Source: Nitrospira lenta (GTDB taxonomy: Bacteria; Nitrospirota; Nitrospiria; Nitrospirales; Nitrospiraceae). Taken from it: 64,000 nucleotides of DNA. A model generated the notes under the pieces. It was given only the letters and a program-made list of their open reading frames with translations, was not told the origin of the DNA and did no database searches. Both the position numbers and the translations under genes were made by a program. This document shows positions 8,280-17,803 of this stretch, one piece after another; the first letter of the stretch is position 1, and each line of letters opens with the position of its first letter. The stretch lies in the NCBI RefSeq assembly GCF_900403705.1, contig NZ_OUNR01000022.1, positions 1 to 64,000 on the forward strand. The letters are read 5' to 3'.

Positions 8280-11200
8280 CCCGCGCCGCGCTGAAAAATC
8301 CCTACGCCGTCTTCGCCATCTGCATGATCGCGCTGGTGCTGGGCGGGGTGTCGTATCAGAAAATGCGCGTGGACATCTTCCCGGAAATCAAGATTCCCTC
8401 GATCCTCGTCACCACCTTCTACCGCGGCATGAGCCCCAGCGAGATGGAAGGCGCCATCACGCTCAAGCTAGAGCAGCGCTTCGTCGAGGCCAGCTACGTT
8501 GAACACATCGAGTCGCAGTCGCTCGCGGGCATGAGCTACATCAAGGTCTTCTTTCAGCCGGAATACAGTATCGACTCGGCGCAATCGGAACTGACTAGCC
8601 TCGCCTTCAGCATCATCCGCCAGTTGCCGCCTGGCGTCTATCCGCCTTCGGTCTATAAGTTCGGCGTATCGAGCCTGCCGATAGGCCTGCTCTCGGTGAG
8701 CAGCGACACGCTCGGCCCGAAAGAAATCCGCGACCTGGCCTACTTCAACATCCGTTCGCAGATCGCGACGATTCCCGGCATCTCGTTCGGCCCTCCGCTG
8801 GGAGGCAAAGTTCGGCAGATCACCGTATTCATGGATCCGTCGCGGATGATGGCGCGCGGCGTCTCGCCCTCCGACGTGGTAAAGGCCATCAATTCCCAGA
8901 GCGCGATCATCCCAGCCGGCGACATCAAGATCGGCGACCTCGACTACTACGTCTATTCCAACAGCCTCATCGACGCGGTAGACAAAATCAATGACATCCC
9001 CATTAAGGTCGTGAACGGCACGCCGATCCTGGTGCGCGATATCGGCACGGCAGCGGACAGCGCGGCGATCCAGACCTCCATCGTGCGGGTCAACGGGCGC
9101 GAAGCGACCTACATTCCCATCACCAGACAGGAAGGCGCGAATACACTGGAAGTGACGGACGGGATTCGCGCGAAGCTGCCGAAGCTGACCGAAATTCCCG
9201 CCGGCACCACGGTGAAGTTCCTCTACGATCAATCGCTCTACATCCGGCAAGCCATCGCCAATTTGCAGAAGGAAGGGTTGCTCGGCGCCGGGCTGGCCGG
9301 CCTGATGATCTTTCTCTTTCTCCGCAGCATCAAGGCGGCGCTGGTCGTCGCCCTCGCCATCCCGCTCTCGCTCACCGCCGCGCTGGTTGCGCTCTATCTG
9401 ACCGGCCAATCGGTAAACATCATGACGCTCGGCGGATTGGCGCTGGTGATCGGCACCCTGCTGGACAACAACATCGTCGTGCAAGAAAACCTGCATCGCC
9501 ATCTGGAAATGGGCAAAGACGGCCGCTCCGCAGCAGAAGACAGCGCCATCGAACTCACGCTGCCGATCCTGGTCGCCACGATCTGCATCCTGATCGTCTA
9601 TCTGCCGATCATGTTCTTCTCCGGCATCATCAAGTACCTCTTCGTCCCGCTGGCCATGACCGTGGCCTTTGCCATGCTGGCCGACTATGCCGTCTCCATG
9701 ACGGTGACGCCGGTCGTGCTCTCGCGCCTCTACCACAGAGGGCACGGGAGCGGCTCACAGGAAGAGGCCGACCAGAAAGACTGGTTTCGCTTCGTGCTGG
9801 CCGTCTACGAGCCGCTGCTCCGCGCCGGCGTGCGCTTCAAAGCCGTGGTGATACTCCTGGCGCTGCTCGCGCTGCTCGGGACCGGCGCGCTGCTCCTGCC
9901 GCGCCTCCACAGCGAGTTCTTCCCCAAGGTCGATGCCGGCAACTTCACCATGATCGTCAGCGCGCCGGAAGGCTCGCGCATCGAAAAAACGACCGCCATC
10001 GTCGCCGACATCGAGAAGCTGGTGCAGGAGACGATCCCGAAGCAGGACTTGGAAGAAGTCATCTCCAACACCGGTCTCTATTTCGGCGACGCCGCGCGCT
10101 TCGCGCCCAACACCGGCAACCACACCGCCTTTGTGCTGGTGAATCTCATGACCGGCCATGAGGGCAACACCGAGGACTACGTGAACGCGATGCGGGAGAA
10201 ACTGCGGCACGAACTGCCCGGCGTGGAGGTGTCGTTCCAAACCGGCGGGATCATCAGCGACGTGCTGAACTTCGGCCTGCGCGCGCCGATCGACATCCAG
10301 GTGAAAGGCCCCCGGCTGGATCTCATTCGCCCGGTCGCGGAAGAGATCCAGCAGAAAATCGCCCAGGTGCCCAACACCGTGGATGTCCGCATCAAGCAGG
10401 GGAAGAGTTACCCCGAGCTGCACATCGACGTGGACCGGACCAAGGCCGCCTACTACGGCATCACCCAGGATCGCGTGATCGTAGACGTGATCACCGGAAT
10501 CAGTTCCAACATCGCCTTGAGCCCGAACTTCTGGATCGACCCCAAGACCGCCAACGGCTATTACCTGCTCGCTCAATACCCGGAGCAGTCGCTGACCAAA
10601 ACGGAAGATCTGTTGAACATTCCGATCATCGGCGCGCGCACTCTGCTGAATCCCACCTCCTCGCTCACGAGCGCCGGCAGCGGCGGATCGATCGTCGCCT
10701 TGCAGAACACGCCCTTTGCCGGACGCAACCTGGATCTCTCGAACGGCTTCTATGCCGCGGACGAGCGGCGCGGCCCGCCCGTCCTGCTCCGTGACGTCGC
10801 GACCCTGAACATGAAAACCGGCCCAGACTCCGTCGATCACTACGACCTCTCCCGGCTGATCAACGTGCTGGTGACACCGGTCGGCAACGATCTCGGCCAT
10901 GTCGCCAAGGACATCGAGCGCGTCCTCGCGACCGTGACCCTGCCGAAAGACGTGACGATCCAACTCAAAGGCGAAGTCGCCAACATGCGTTCCGCCTTCA
11001 ACAATTTCGCGCTCGCGCTGCCGCTGGCGGTGCTGCTGATCTATCTGGTGATGGTCGGCCTGTTCCGTTCGTTCATCGACCCGCTGATCATTCTGGTGGC
11101 CGTGCCGCTCGGCTGGATCGGGACGATTCTCATCCTCCATTTCACCGACACATCGGTCAACGTGGAATCGATGATCGGGACCCTCATGATGATGGGCATC

Positions 11201-11536
11201 GTCGTCTCGAACAGTATTTTGCTCGTGGATTTTGCCAATCGCATGGTGCACGCCGGAGCCTCGGCGGAGCGGGCCGTGTTGGAGGCGGGTAAGCGGCGCA
11301 TCCGGCCTATTTTGATGACGGCGCTCGCGACAATTCTCGGCCTGCTGCCGCTCGCCCTGGGATTCGGCGAAGGGAACGAAACCATGGTGCCGCTGGCGCG
11401 CGCGGTCGTCGGCGGACTCGCAGTCTCCACCGTGATGACCTTACTCGTCGTGCCCGTCATGCATGCGCTGGTGCTGAGACGCCGGGTACAACCGATCCAG
11501 CCGCCGGCCGGACCTGAGACTGCGGAGGAGATCTAG
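8273..11536 (+). CDS. RND efflux transporter permease (AcrB/MdtBC-like)
   Basis: This 1087-residue inner-membrane permease is of the hydrophobe/amphiphile efflux type: two repeats of six helices with two large periplasmic loops (about 35-330 and 560-890). The TM4 proton-relay region reads LLDNNIVVQEN, giving D398-N399 where AcrB has two aspartates. The TM10 region reads GIVVSNS, with S979 in place of the AcrB lysine. One acidic relay residue therefore remains. The genes run permease, adaptor, outer-membrane channel in one operon, so it should form a tripartite pump. The gene begins inside the preceding response-regulator gene. Transported substrates cannot be inferred. Confidence 0.93.
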   Translation: MLTRAALKNPYAVFAICMIALVLGGVSYQKMRVDIFPEIKIPSILVTTFYRGMSPSEMEGAITLKLEQRFVEASYVEHIESQSLAGMSYIKVFFQPEYSIDSAQSELTSLAFSIIRQLPPGVYPPSVYKFGVSSLPIGLLSVSSDTLGPKEIRDLAYFNIRSQIATIPGISFGPPLGGKVRQITVFMDPSRMMARGVSPSDVVKAINSQSAIIPAGDIKIGDLDYYVYSNSLIDAVDKINDIPIKVVNGTPILVRDIGTAADSAAIQTSIVRVNGREATYIPITRQEGANTLEVTDGIRAKLPKLTEIPAGTTVKFLYDQSLYIRQAIANLQKEGLLGAGLAGLMIFLFLRSIKAALVVALAIPLSLTAALVALYLTGQSVNIMTLGGLALVIGTLLDNNIVVQENLHRHLEMGKDGRSAAEDSAIELTLPILVATICILIVYLPIMFFSGIIKYLFVPLAMTVAFAMLADYAVSMTVTPVVLSRLYHRGHGSGSQEEADQKDWFRFVLAVYEPLLRAGVRFKAVVILLALLALLGTGALLLPRLHSEFFPKVDAGNFTMIVSAPEGSRIEKTTAIVADIEKLVQETIPKQDLEEVISNTGLYFGDAARFAPNTGNHTAFVLVNLMTGHEGNTEDYVNAMREKLRHELPGVEVSFQTGGIISDVLNFGLRAPIDIQVKGPRLDLIRPVAEEIQQKIAQVPNTVDVRIKQGKSYPELHIDVDRTKAAYYGITQDRVIVDVITGISSNIALSPNFWIDPKTANGYYLLAQYPEQSLTKTEDLLNIPIIGARTLLNPTSSLTSAGSGGSIVALQNTPFAGRNLDLSNGFYAADERRGPPVLLRDVATLNMKTGPDSVDHYDLSRLINVLVTPVGNDLGHVAKDIERVLATVTLPKDVTIQLKGEVANMRSAFNNFALALPLAVLLIYLVMVGLFRSFIDPLIILVAVPLGWIGTILILHFTDTSVNVESMIGTLMMMGIVVSNSILLVDFANRMVHAGASAERAVLEAGKRRIRPILMTALATILGLLPLALGFGEGNETMVPLARAVVGGLAVSTVMTLLVVPVMHALVLRRRVQPIQPPAGPETAEEI

Positions 11537-11539
11537 GAT

Positions 11540-12757
11540 ATGTTCAGATTATTGACCGGTGCGCTGCTTACCCTGCTCGTCCCGACGATCGGATGCCAGC
11601 AGGAATCTCCGTCGCGTCCGGAGAAACCGGCAACCCAGGCGACGAACGACAGTGGCGGAACCGGTGAGCACGGCGCCTCCGTGGAGATCGACCCGACGCA
11701 TCCCGTCGATGTCCAGGTCACCAAACCATCCAGACAGACGCTGATCTATACCATCACGCTGCCGGCCAATATCAGCCCGCGCTACCAAACGACGCTCTAT
11801 GCCAAAGTCTCCGGCTATCTGAAATGGATCGGCCCGGACAAGGGCGATCACGTGAAAAAGAACCAGGTAGTGGCGATCATCGATGCGCCCGAAGTGGAAG
11901 AGCAGTACCAGCAGGCGGTGGCCGACTACAAGATCAAGAAGATCACGTTCGAACGATTGGACAAGGTGCTGCACGAATCGCCGGACGTCATCGCCAAGCA
12001 GGATGTGGATGTGGCGGAAGCGACTTACGAGGGCGCGAAGAATCTCATGCAACAGCGGGCCGCCATGCGCGAGTACACGAAAGTGCGCGCGCCCTATGAC
12101 GGCATCGTGACCGCCCGCTTCGCCGATCCGGGAGCCCTGATCCAGATCGCGACCTCCTCCGCGACAAACGCCATTCCGCTGTTCACCGTCATGGATCTGG
12201 ATACGGTGCGAGTCTATGCGAATGTACCGCAGGACGATTCCGCCTGGATCGCGCCCGGCAAGACCAAGGCGCGGGTGCTCTTGAAAGAACTGCCAGATCG
12301 CTCCTTCACCGGCACGATTACCCGCTCGACGCTCGCCCTCGATCCGTCCACCCGCAGCCTGCTCGTGGAACTCGATCTGCCTAACCCCGATCATGCTCTC
12401 AGGCCGGGCACGTATGCGGAACTCGCGCTGGATCTGCGCGAAATTCCCAATGCCCTGGCCCTGCCGCCGCAAGCGGTGGTCAGCGGGGCGAAGGGCACAT
12501 CCGTCTTTATCGTTGCGCAAGGCACAGCCAAATCCATACCGATACAGACCGGCATCACGAACGGAACCTGGATGGAGATCACCAACGGATTGGATGGCAC
12601 GGAGGATGTGGTGGTGGTCGGAAAGCGGAGACTCCTGGAAGGATCCCCGGTACAAGCCGCCCCCTTCAAATTGCCTGAAGGCAAACCCGCGCAACAGAAA
12701 TTTGAGCGACGTTCGGCAGGCCAGCCGCCTACGCCATACGAAGGAGTGAAACCATGA
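11540..12757 (+). CDS. RND efflux periplasmic adaptor (membrane fusion protein), lipoprotein
   Basis: This 405-residue adaptor links the RND permease to the TolC-like channel. The N-terminus is a lipoprotein-type signal ending at Cys19 (PTIGC, a weak lipobox). It is followed by a disordered, charged stretch and then the biotinyl-lipoyl domain around VSGYLKWIGPDKGD. A helical hairpin comes next (about 110-175), then the beta-barrel and membrane-proximal domains. It starts two bases after the permease stop region and its own stop overlaps the tolC-like start (ATGA). Length and domain order are normal for the HlyD/AcrA family. Confidence 0.92.
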   Translation: MFRLLTGALLTLLVPTIGCQQESPSRPEKPATQATNDSGGTGEHGASVEIDPTHPVDVQVTKPSRQTLIYTITLPANISPRYQTTLYAKVSGYLKWIGPDKGDHVKKNQVVAIIDAPEVEEQYQQAVADYKIKKITFERLDKVLHESPDVIAKQDVDVAEATYEGAKNLMQQRAAMREYTKVRAPYDGIVTARFADPGALIQIATSSATNAIPLFTVMDLDTVRVYANVPQDDSAWIAPGKTKARVLLKELPDRSFTGTITRSTLALDPSTRSLLVELDLPNPDHALRPGTYAELALDLREIPNALALPPQAVVSGAKGTSVFIVAQGTAKSIPIQTGITNGTWMEITNGLDGTEDVVVVGKRRLLEGSPVQAAPFKLPEGKPAQQKFERRSAGQPPTPYEGVKP

Positions 12758-14112
12758 CAACTACTCGATCGACCGCACTTCTCTTTGCCTTGCTGCTGAC
12801 GATTCCCGCGCCGGCAATGGCTCAACCGACCGGGTCCGGCGACGTGACAACCAAGGGCCGCTTTCTCGGCCTACAGCAGGCGATTGAAACAGGTCTACAA
12901 AACCATCCCGTCGTGCAGGAAGCCAACGCCGGCCTTGCCGCCTCCAGTGCGAGGACGGACCAGACCAAGTCGCTCTACTATCCGCAAGTCTATGCCAATG
13001 CTGATGGGTCGGCGGGATCCGGACGCATCAATCCTCGCTTCTTGGTCGGCGGCGCCTTACTCCAACCCAATTTGAGCACCTATACGGCCGGTGTCCTCGC
13101 CAGCCAACGGATCTACGATTTCGGCTTTACGAAAAATCTGGTGGAATCGTCCCAATACGGCGAGCGGGCCCAAGAGCAGGACGTCAACGCCCGGCGCGCG
13201 CTCGTCATCGTCTCCATTCAACGCAGCTATTTGAACAGTCTCAAGCGTCAGAAGCTTGTCCACATCGCGGAAGAAACGGTGCGGGAACGCGGGATCATTA
13301 CCGGCCAGATCGAAACGCTCTATCGCCAGCAACTCAAGTCCAAACTGGATCTGGATCTGGTGAAGGTGGAACTGGTCAACGCGGAATCGCTGCTCGTCCG
13401 CAGCCGGAATGATTTGAAGTCCAGTTTTGCCGATCTCAACCGCACGATGGGTGTCGCCGGATCGGAGGATTACACGCTGGAAGACATCACCACCGAGGTA
13501 AAAGTTCCGCGTGCGCTCACTGAGTTGATCTCAGACAGCCTGACCCATCCGGAGTTGAAACGGGCGAAGGAGCAGACCGCGTCGGCCGAGGCGAAGAAAC
13601 GGGCCATGAAGAGCCAATACCTGCCAACGGTCTCCGCGATTGCCAGCGGCGGGTACTACGACACCTTCGACCCCAACCGCAATGTGGCAACCGGCGGCTG
13701 GTGGGCGGCCGGTGGGATGGTGTCCATGCCGCTCTTTACAGGCGGGCTCATCGAAAATCAGGTGAAAGAAGCGGCGGCGCAACAGGCGGCAGCCCAGGCC
13801 CAGAGCAGCAACATCGAGCAAGCCCTCACGCAACAGGTCACGAACGCTTATCTCGATGCGGTTACATTCACACAGCAAATCAAGCTGGCGGAGGAGCTGG
13901 TGAAGACCGCGCAGGAAGCCCTGAGTCTTGCCAAGCAGCGGTACAAACTCGGCCTCGGCACGATCGTGGAAGTGACACAGTCTGAAGTGGGGTTAACCAC
14001 GGCACAAACGAAGCTGGCCGAAGCACAGTACGATTACAAGATCGCCGAGGTGACACTCGCCTATGCCGCAGGCGGTAGTGCGCAGCTACAAATCGACCCG
14101 ACTATTCGATAA
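12754..14112 (+). CDS. TolC family outer-membrane efflux channel
   Basis: This 452-residue protein has a signal peptide (cleavage near residue 23, AMAQP) and two outer-membrane efflux protein repeats of long amphipathic helices interrupted by beta strands. The repeat-end LGLGTIVEVTQSEVGL segment near 408 is typical of the family. It should trimerise into the outer-membrane duct of the pump encoded just upstream. Translation is coupled to the adaptor gene by an ATGA overlap. The stop codon is also the first three bases of a truncated REP-like element. Confidence 0.92.
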   Translation: MTTTRSTALLFALLLTIPAPAMAQPTGSGDVTTKGRFLGLQQAIETGLQNHPVVQEANAGLAASSARTDQTKSLYYPQVYANADGSAGSGRINPRFLVGGALLQPNLSTYTAGVLASQRIYDFGFTKNLVESSQYGERAQEQDVNARRALVIVSIQRSYLNSLKRQKLVHIAEETVRERGIITGQIETLYRQQLKSKLDLDLVKVELVNAESLLVRSRNDLKSSFADLNRTMGVAGSEDYTLEDITTEVKVPRALTELISDSLTHPELKRAKEQTASAEAKKRAMKSQYLPTVSAIASGGYYDTFDPNRNVATGGWWAAGGMVSMPLFTGGLIENQVKEAAAQQAAAQAQSSNIEQALTQQVTNAYLDAVTFTQQIKLAEELVKTAQEALSLAKQRYKLGLGTIVEVTQSEVGLTTAQTKLAEAQYDYKIAEVTLAYAAGGSAQLQIDPTIR

Positions 14113-14136
14113 CAGGATGTTAAGAAAGTCCGCCGG
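14110..14136. repeat. Truncated REP-like element at stop codon
   Basis: The sequence starting TAACAGGATGTTAAGAAAG matches the left end of the palindromic elements at 52244 and 50678. It begins exactly with the stop codon of the tolC-like gene. No right arm is present, because the convergent lipoprotein gene ends at 14142. Confidence 0.5.
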
Positions 14137-14141
14137 TCAGA

Positions 14142-14897
14142 TCAGTTCTCCGGCAGGTTGCCGGAAATCGTGGAGGAGACCGCCGGAGGTGGCGGCAACT
14201 TGCTGAGATCGATGACGACTTCGTCCGCCCCGTTGGCCAGCACACCGTCGATCCAACTGCTCTCCGTACGCCGCATGGCTTCGTGCGGCTGAAAGAACAA
14301 ATCAAACCCCTTCGCCGCCGTCGGCCGCATCGGATAGCGCCGGTCATAGATCATCCCATAGGTAGGAATTCCGTAGACGATCTGCCAGTTCCCCAGAATC
14401 AGATGCAGCTCCGTGCCCTTCACGTACAGGCCGCCCGACGTCACGACACGCTTAGTCGACGCTTGCGGCTCGCTCAGATAAAAGGTCACCCGCTCATTGG
14501 GCTTGGCCTGAGCCAGCGCCTCCGCCAGCTGGGCCGATAAGAGCGTAATTTCCTGATCCTGAAATGCCGCCTGGAACGGCGCGTCTCCCATAATCCACCG
14601 TTGCAACCAGATCCGGTGCTCTTGAATGACCAGCCCTTGCAACAGAGACCGCAGCACATCCGGCCCCAGCGTCGCCGGATGGCTGTTATGGCTCGGCGGC
14701 CACTCCACGAGATAGCCGCGATCCTCTTCCAGGCGCACATAGTTCACGGGGTCTTCGTAAATCGTCCGTGACGGCACCTGTGGAATCGCGCAGCCGGTCA
14801 GGAGAAGCAGTCCCGCGAACTGAGCGCTGAGGGCGAGGCAGAGGACGCACCTCGACATCCAGGTGCGCGTGGACTTGCTTTCCCGCTCAGCGCTCAT
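14142..14897 (-). CDS. Hypothetical lipoprotein
   Basis: This 251-residue protein has a signal region ending in a strong lipobox (LLTGC, Cys at about 36), so it should be a membrane-anchored lipoprotein. The mature part has no recognised domain. It contains a segment with YLSEPQAS and a GIPTYGMIYDRRYP stretch, and it ends in a Pro-rich tail. An internal ATG (14858) closer to the hydrophobic core is an alternative start. It is the last gene of the long minus-strand run and converges on the efflux operon. The function is unknown. Confidence 0.75.
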   Translation of the reverse strand: MSAERESKSTRTWMSRCVLCLALSAQFAGLLLLTGCAIPQVPSRTIYEDPVNYVRLEEDRGYLVEWPPSHNSHPATLGPDVLRSLLQGLVIQEHRIWLQRWIMGDAPFQAAFQDQEITLLSAQLAEALAQAKPNERVTFYLSEPQASTKRVVTSGGLYVKGTELHLILGNWQIVYGIPTYGMIYDRRYPMRPTAAKGFDLFFQPHEAMRRTESSWIDGVLANGADEVVIDLSKLPPPPAVSSTISGNLPEN

Positions 14898-14915
14898 CGC
14901 TCAGGACTCCGTACG

Positions 14916-15425
14916 TTACTCCGTGATGGCGACCGTCATCTCAACGCGCTCGAAAGGATTGTCGTTCCCATCGCGCTTCATGCCAACGACTTTATCCACG
15001 ACATCCATCCCGCTGACGACTTCACCAAACACCGTGTACTGCCAATCCAGGAAATTGGCATCGGCCACGCAGACAAAAAACTGTGAGCCGGCGCTGTCCG
15101 GATCGTTCGACCGGGCCATCGAGACGATCCCGCGCTTATGCGGCTTGCTGTTGAACTCCGCCTTCACTTTATGACCGGGGCCGCCCATGCCATGCGTCGA
15201 CCGGTCTGGATTCTTACTGTTGGGATCGCCGCCCTGAATCATGAATCCTGGAATGACGCGATGGAAGGTCGTCCCGTTATAGAAGCCCTTCTTCGCGAGA
15301 TCGATAAAGTTCTTCACATGGCCCGGCGCCACGTCGGGGAAAAAATTCAACACAATGTCGCCCAACGCCTGCCCCTTGCTCGCCACGCTGATCGTCGCCT
15401 TCGTCGTATTGCCTGCGTCTGCCAT
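14916..15425 (-). CDS. Peptidyl-prolyl cis-trans isomerase, cyclophilin type
   Basis: This 169-residue single-domain cyclophilin catalyses cis-trans isomerisation of prolyl bonds. Family signatures are plain: FHRVIPGFMIQGGD near residues 54-67 carries the catalytic Arg, followed by a GSQFFVC segment near 117 and a VFGEVVSGMDVVD segment near 134. There is no signal peptide, so it is probably cytoplasmic. The ATG follows an AAAGGA ribosome-binding site. A REP-like element separates it from the beta-propeller gene upstream in the same direction. Confidence 0.95.
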   Translation of the reverse strand: MADAGNTTKATISVASKGQALGDIVLNFFPDVAPGHVKNFIDLAKKGFYNGTTFHRVIPGFMIQGGDPNSKNPDRSTHGMGGPGHKVKAEFNSKPHKRGIVSMARSNDPDSAGSQFFVCVADANFLDWQYTVFGEVVSGMDVVDKVVGMKRDGNDNPFERVEMTVAITE

Positions 15426-15490
15426 GTCCTGATCCTTTCCGTTAACAAGTTAGTGAGAAACTACCGACGCTCTCCGGCGTCATGAACTCT

Positions 15491-15621
15491 CTGCAGGCTG
15501 TTCAGAAAGATCGCTGTTCACACCCGCCCACCTCGGCGTGCCAAGACACGCCATTCCCCGGGCAAGGCCGCAGCGAACTCCGAGAACGACGCTGGCGGTC
15601 TTGATCAACAGCCTGCCATTA
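15491..15621. repeat. REP-like palindromic element
   Basis: The terminal ten bases GCAGGCTGTT (15493-15502) and AACAGCCTGC (15607-15616) are perfect inverted repeats enclosing about 104 bases. Read on the minus strand, the element starts at the TAA stop of the beta-propeller gene. Its ends resemble those of the elements at 50678 and 52244 (CAGGxTGxT core). Confidence 0.6.
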
Positions 15622-16701
15622 TCGAAAACGGAATGGAGGCGGAGCCAACCCCGCGTCCAATCCCTGGTTCACTGCCATCCAACTCTGTCCATCGTCGCTG
15701 CGAAACACCCCGGAACTTGTCCCGGCATACAGCGGCCCCGTCCCGCCACCGGTCATGACTTGAATCGAAAGATTCGTCAGCCCTTTGTTCAGCGGCGTCC
15801 ATTGCCGCCCCTTGTCGACCGTCTTGAAAATGCCGTTACCCGTCGCCACGATCAGCCCTTCATTGATGATCACGATGCCCCGAATGGAATCGTTGGGTAA
15901 CGCACGGCTGATCGCCTTCCAACTGGATCCACCGTCTCCGCTGCGAAACACGCCACCGTCGAAGGTACCGGCATAAATCCCCTGTTCCCGGTCGATGGCC
16001 AAGACCCGGATAAAATTCTCGATCATGCCCTCATGGTCTTTGAGACCCTGTTGCATACGGACCCATCCGGTGGCGTTCTGCTTATACCGGAGAATGCCTT
16101 TCCCCGAGGTACCCGCGAAGAGCGTGCCGTCTGTCGACCGCACCAGTGAGTGGACCAGCACGTCGTCCAATCCGGATGTCACGATCGTCCACTTATCACC
16201 GGCCGCATTCAAGCGATAGGCTCCACCAGAGGTCCCGGCGTAAATCCCGTCATTCGTCACCAGCAGTGCCTTGACCTCCAGCCGCTTCAACCCGTCGTTG
16301 ATCGACTGCCAGGACTTGCCCTCATCTTTAGACCGAAACACGCCGCCCCTGAATGTTCCGGCATAGATAGTTCCGTCACGCCCGGTCGCCATGGAGAGGA
16401 TGAAGGGATCGTTGACCCCGGCACCGACGCCGGTCCAGGTGGCGCCCCGATCGCTGCTGCGGAAAATGCCGTTCCCGAAAGAGCCTGCATAGATCGTATC
16501 TTTGCCGGAGAGCGTGAGTGCCTGCACGCTCGCGATGGTCTGCCCGAAGGGACCATCCGGCCCGAATGCGTCGCTATCCGGCACCTGCCCATGCGGAGAA
16601 GGCATATCCAGTGGCGGAGCCGGCGGCTCTGCACCGGAAGAAGACACAGCCAATCCGCAGAGCAGTAAACAGGCAGAGACGATGCAGGTGAAGGATTTCA
16701 T
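15619..16701 (-). CDS. Secreted beta-propeller protein with Asp-box (BNR/YCF48-like) repeats
   Basis: This 360-residue protein has a signal peptide (about 1-22) and a Pro-rich spacer. At least six repeats of the pattern IYAGT...GVFRS-DxGxxW follow from about residue 55 to the end, the Asp-box hallmark of sialidase/YCF48/photosynthesis-assembly-type beta-propellers. The repeat number suggests one seven-bladed propeller. The frame is open 44 codons further upstream, but the ATG at 16701 directly precedes the signal sequence. It follows tatC in the same direction by 13 bases. The ligand or role is unknown; homologues are usually scaffold or sensor proteins. Confidence 0.85.
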   Translation of the reverse strand: MKSFTCIVSACLLLCGLAVSSSGAEPPAPPLDMPSPHGQVPDSDAFGPDGPFGQTIASVQALTLSGKDTIYAGSFGNGIFRSSDRGATWTGVGAGVNDPFILSMATGRDGTIYAGTFRGGVFRSKDEGKSWQSINDGLKRLEVKALLVTNDGIYAGTSGGAYRLNAAGDKWTIVTSGLDDVLVHSLVRSTDGTLFAGTSGKGILRYKQNATGWVRMQQGLKDHEGMIENFIRVLAIDREQGIYAGTFDGGVFRSGDGGSSWKAISRALPNDSIRGIVIINEGLIVATGNGIFKTVDKGRQWTPLNKGLTNLSIQVMTGGGTGPLYAGTSSGVFRSDDGQSWMAVNQGLDAGLAPPPFRFR

Positions 16702-16714
16702 CAGCGCTATTTCC

Positions 16715-17494
16715 TTATCGCATCCGCGTTCCCGCGGATCCCATCGGCAAATCAGGATCCAGCGGAAGGTCGATGCCGCCGTTGCCGTCCTTCCCGCGCC
16801 CGAACATCCATGCGCCCCAAATGCCGATCTCATACAATACCATCATCGGCACCGCCATCAAGAGCATGGTAAAGAGCGTGGCATCCGGCGTCACGATCGC
16901 CGAAATGATCAAGGCTGCCATAATCGCGTGCTTGCGATATTGCGCCAGCTGTTTGGCCGTGACGACACCGGCGACGGCCAGCAAGGTGAGGGCCAACGGC
17001 AACTCGAAGGCGCAACCAAAAATCAGCAGGAACTTCACGTTGAAATCGATATAGGTCCCCACGCTCAATTGCGGCGTGATATCCCGATCCATTCCGAAGC
17101 TGACGAAAAAGTCGATCACCAGCGGCAGGATGACCAGATTGCAAAAGACCAACCCCAGAATGAATAGCCCTCCGGCCAGCAGGAACAACGGAATCGCCCA
17201 GCGCTGTTCCTTCTGCAGCAACGCCGGCTCGACGAACTTCCAGAATTGATAGAAGATCACCGGAAGGCTGACGATCACCGCGGACAGAAAGGACACTTTG
17301 ATGGACGCAAACAGCGCTTCGGTCGGTCCGTAAAACACCAGCTGATTGGGGAAGGGCCGGTTCAGCCAGGCAATCATATCGGCGGAAAAGGAAAAGGTGG
17401 CGATGAGCGCGGCCAATAACGTGGCCGCGATGATGATCAATCGCCGCTTGACGGTACTGATATGGGCGGCAAGCGGGTTGATGAACTGGGCCAT
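16715..17494 (-). CDS. tatC: Sec-independent translocase subunit TatC
   Basis: This 259-residue polytopic protein has six hydrophobic helices and is the receptor for twin-arginine signal peptides in the Tat translocase. Family features include the N-terminal cytoplasmic helix before TM1, the FYGPTEALFASIKVS periplasmic segment, and the FELPL motif in the second half. The frame opens at 17539, but the ATG at 17494 gives the usual TatC length; neither start has a good ribosome-binding site. No tatA/tatB is nearby. The molybdopterin subunit at 1907 is an evident client. Confidence 0.93.
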   Translation of the reverse strand: MAQFINPLAAHISTVKRRLIIIAATLLAALIATFSFSADMIAWLNRPFPNQLVFYGPTEALFASIKVSFLSAVIVSLPVIFYQFWKFVEPALLQKEQRWAIPLFLLAGGLFILGLVFCNLVILPLVIDFFVSFGMDRDITPQLSVGTYIDFNVKFLLIFGCAFELPLALTLLAVAGVVTAKQLAQYRKHAIMAALIISAIVTPDATLFTMLLMAVPMMVLYEIGIWGAWMFGRGKDGNGGIDLPLDPDLPMGSAGTRMR

Positions 17495-17542
17495 GGTGTG
17501 TGGGCACCCGGCCGCCGGACCGACCGGCGACCGGGACATTCC

Positions 17543-17785
17543 TTAGTGCGCGGCGTGGACGGTGCCTTGCTCGCGATATTGACGGAGCAACTCCGCCATC
17601 TTGTCTTTCATTGCCAATTTTTCTTTTTGCAGATGCTTCTTCACGACTTCTTCCTGGGGCGTCAGCACATGACGTCGTTGCAATTCGTTCAGCTCACCGT
17701 CGAGCCGGTGATGGGTTTCCTCAAGCGATTTGAACTCACGGCTGGTCTGTCGAAGCTGGTCCGCGAGTCCCTGTTCAGTCTGCAT
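17543..17785 (-). CDS. YdcH-like DUF465 protein
   Basis: This 80-residue, highly charged protein is predicted to be a helical hairpin, with an Ex2HHxLDxxLNEL first helix and a VKKHLQKEKLAMKDKMAELL second helix. That matches the DUF465/YdcH family of small coiled-coil proteins of unknown function. It lies between rimI and tatC in the minus-strand run, with 18- and 48-base gaps. A strong AGGAGGTGT ribosome-binding sequence precedes it. Confidence 0.8.
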   Translation of the reverse strand: MQTEQGLADQLRQTSREFKSLEETHHRLDGELNELQRRHVLTPQEEVVKKHLQKEKLAMKDKMAELLRQYREQGTVHAAH

Positions 17786-17803
17786 GCCACACCTCCTGGT
17801 CGG

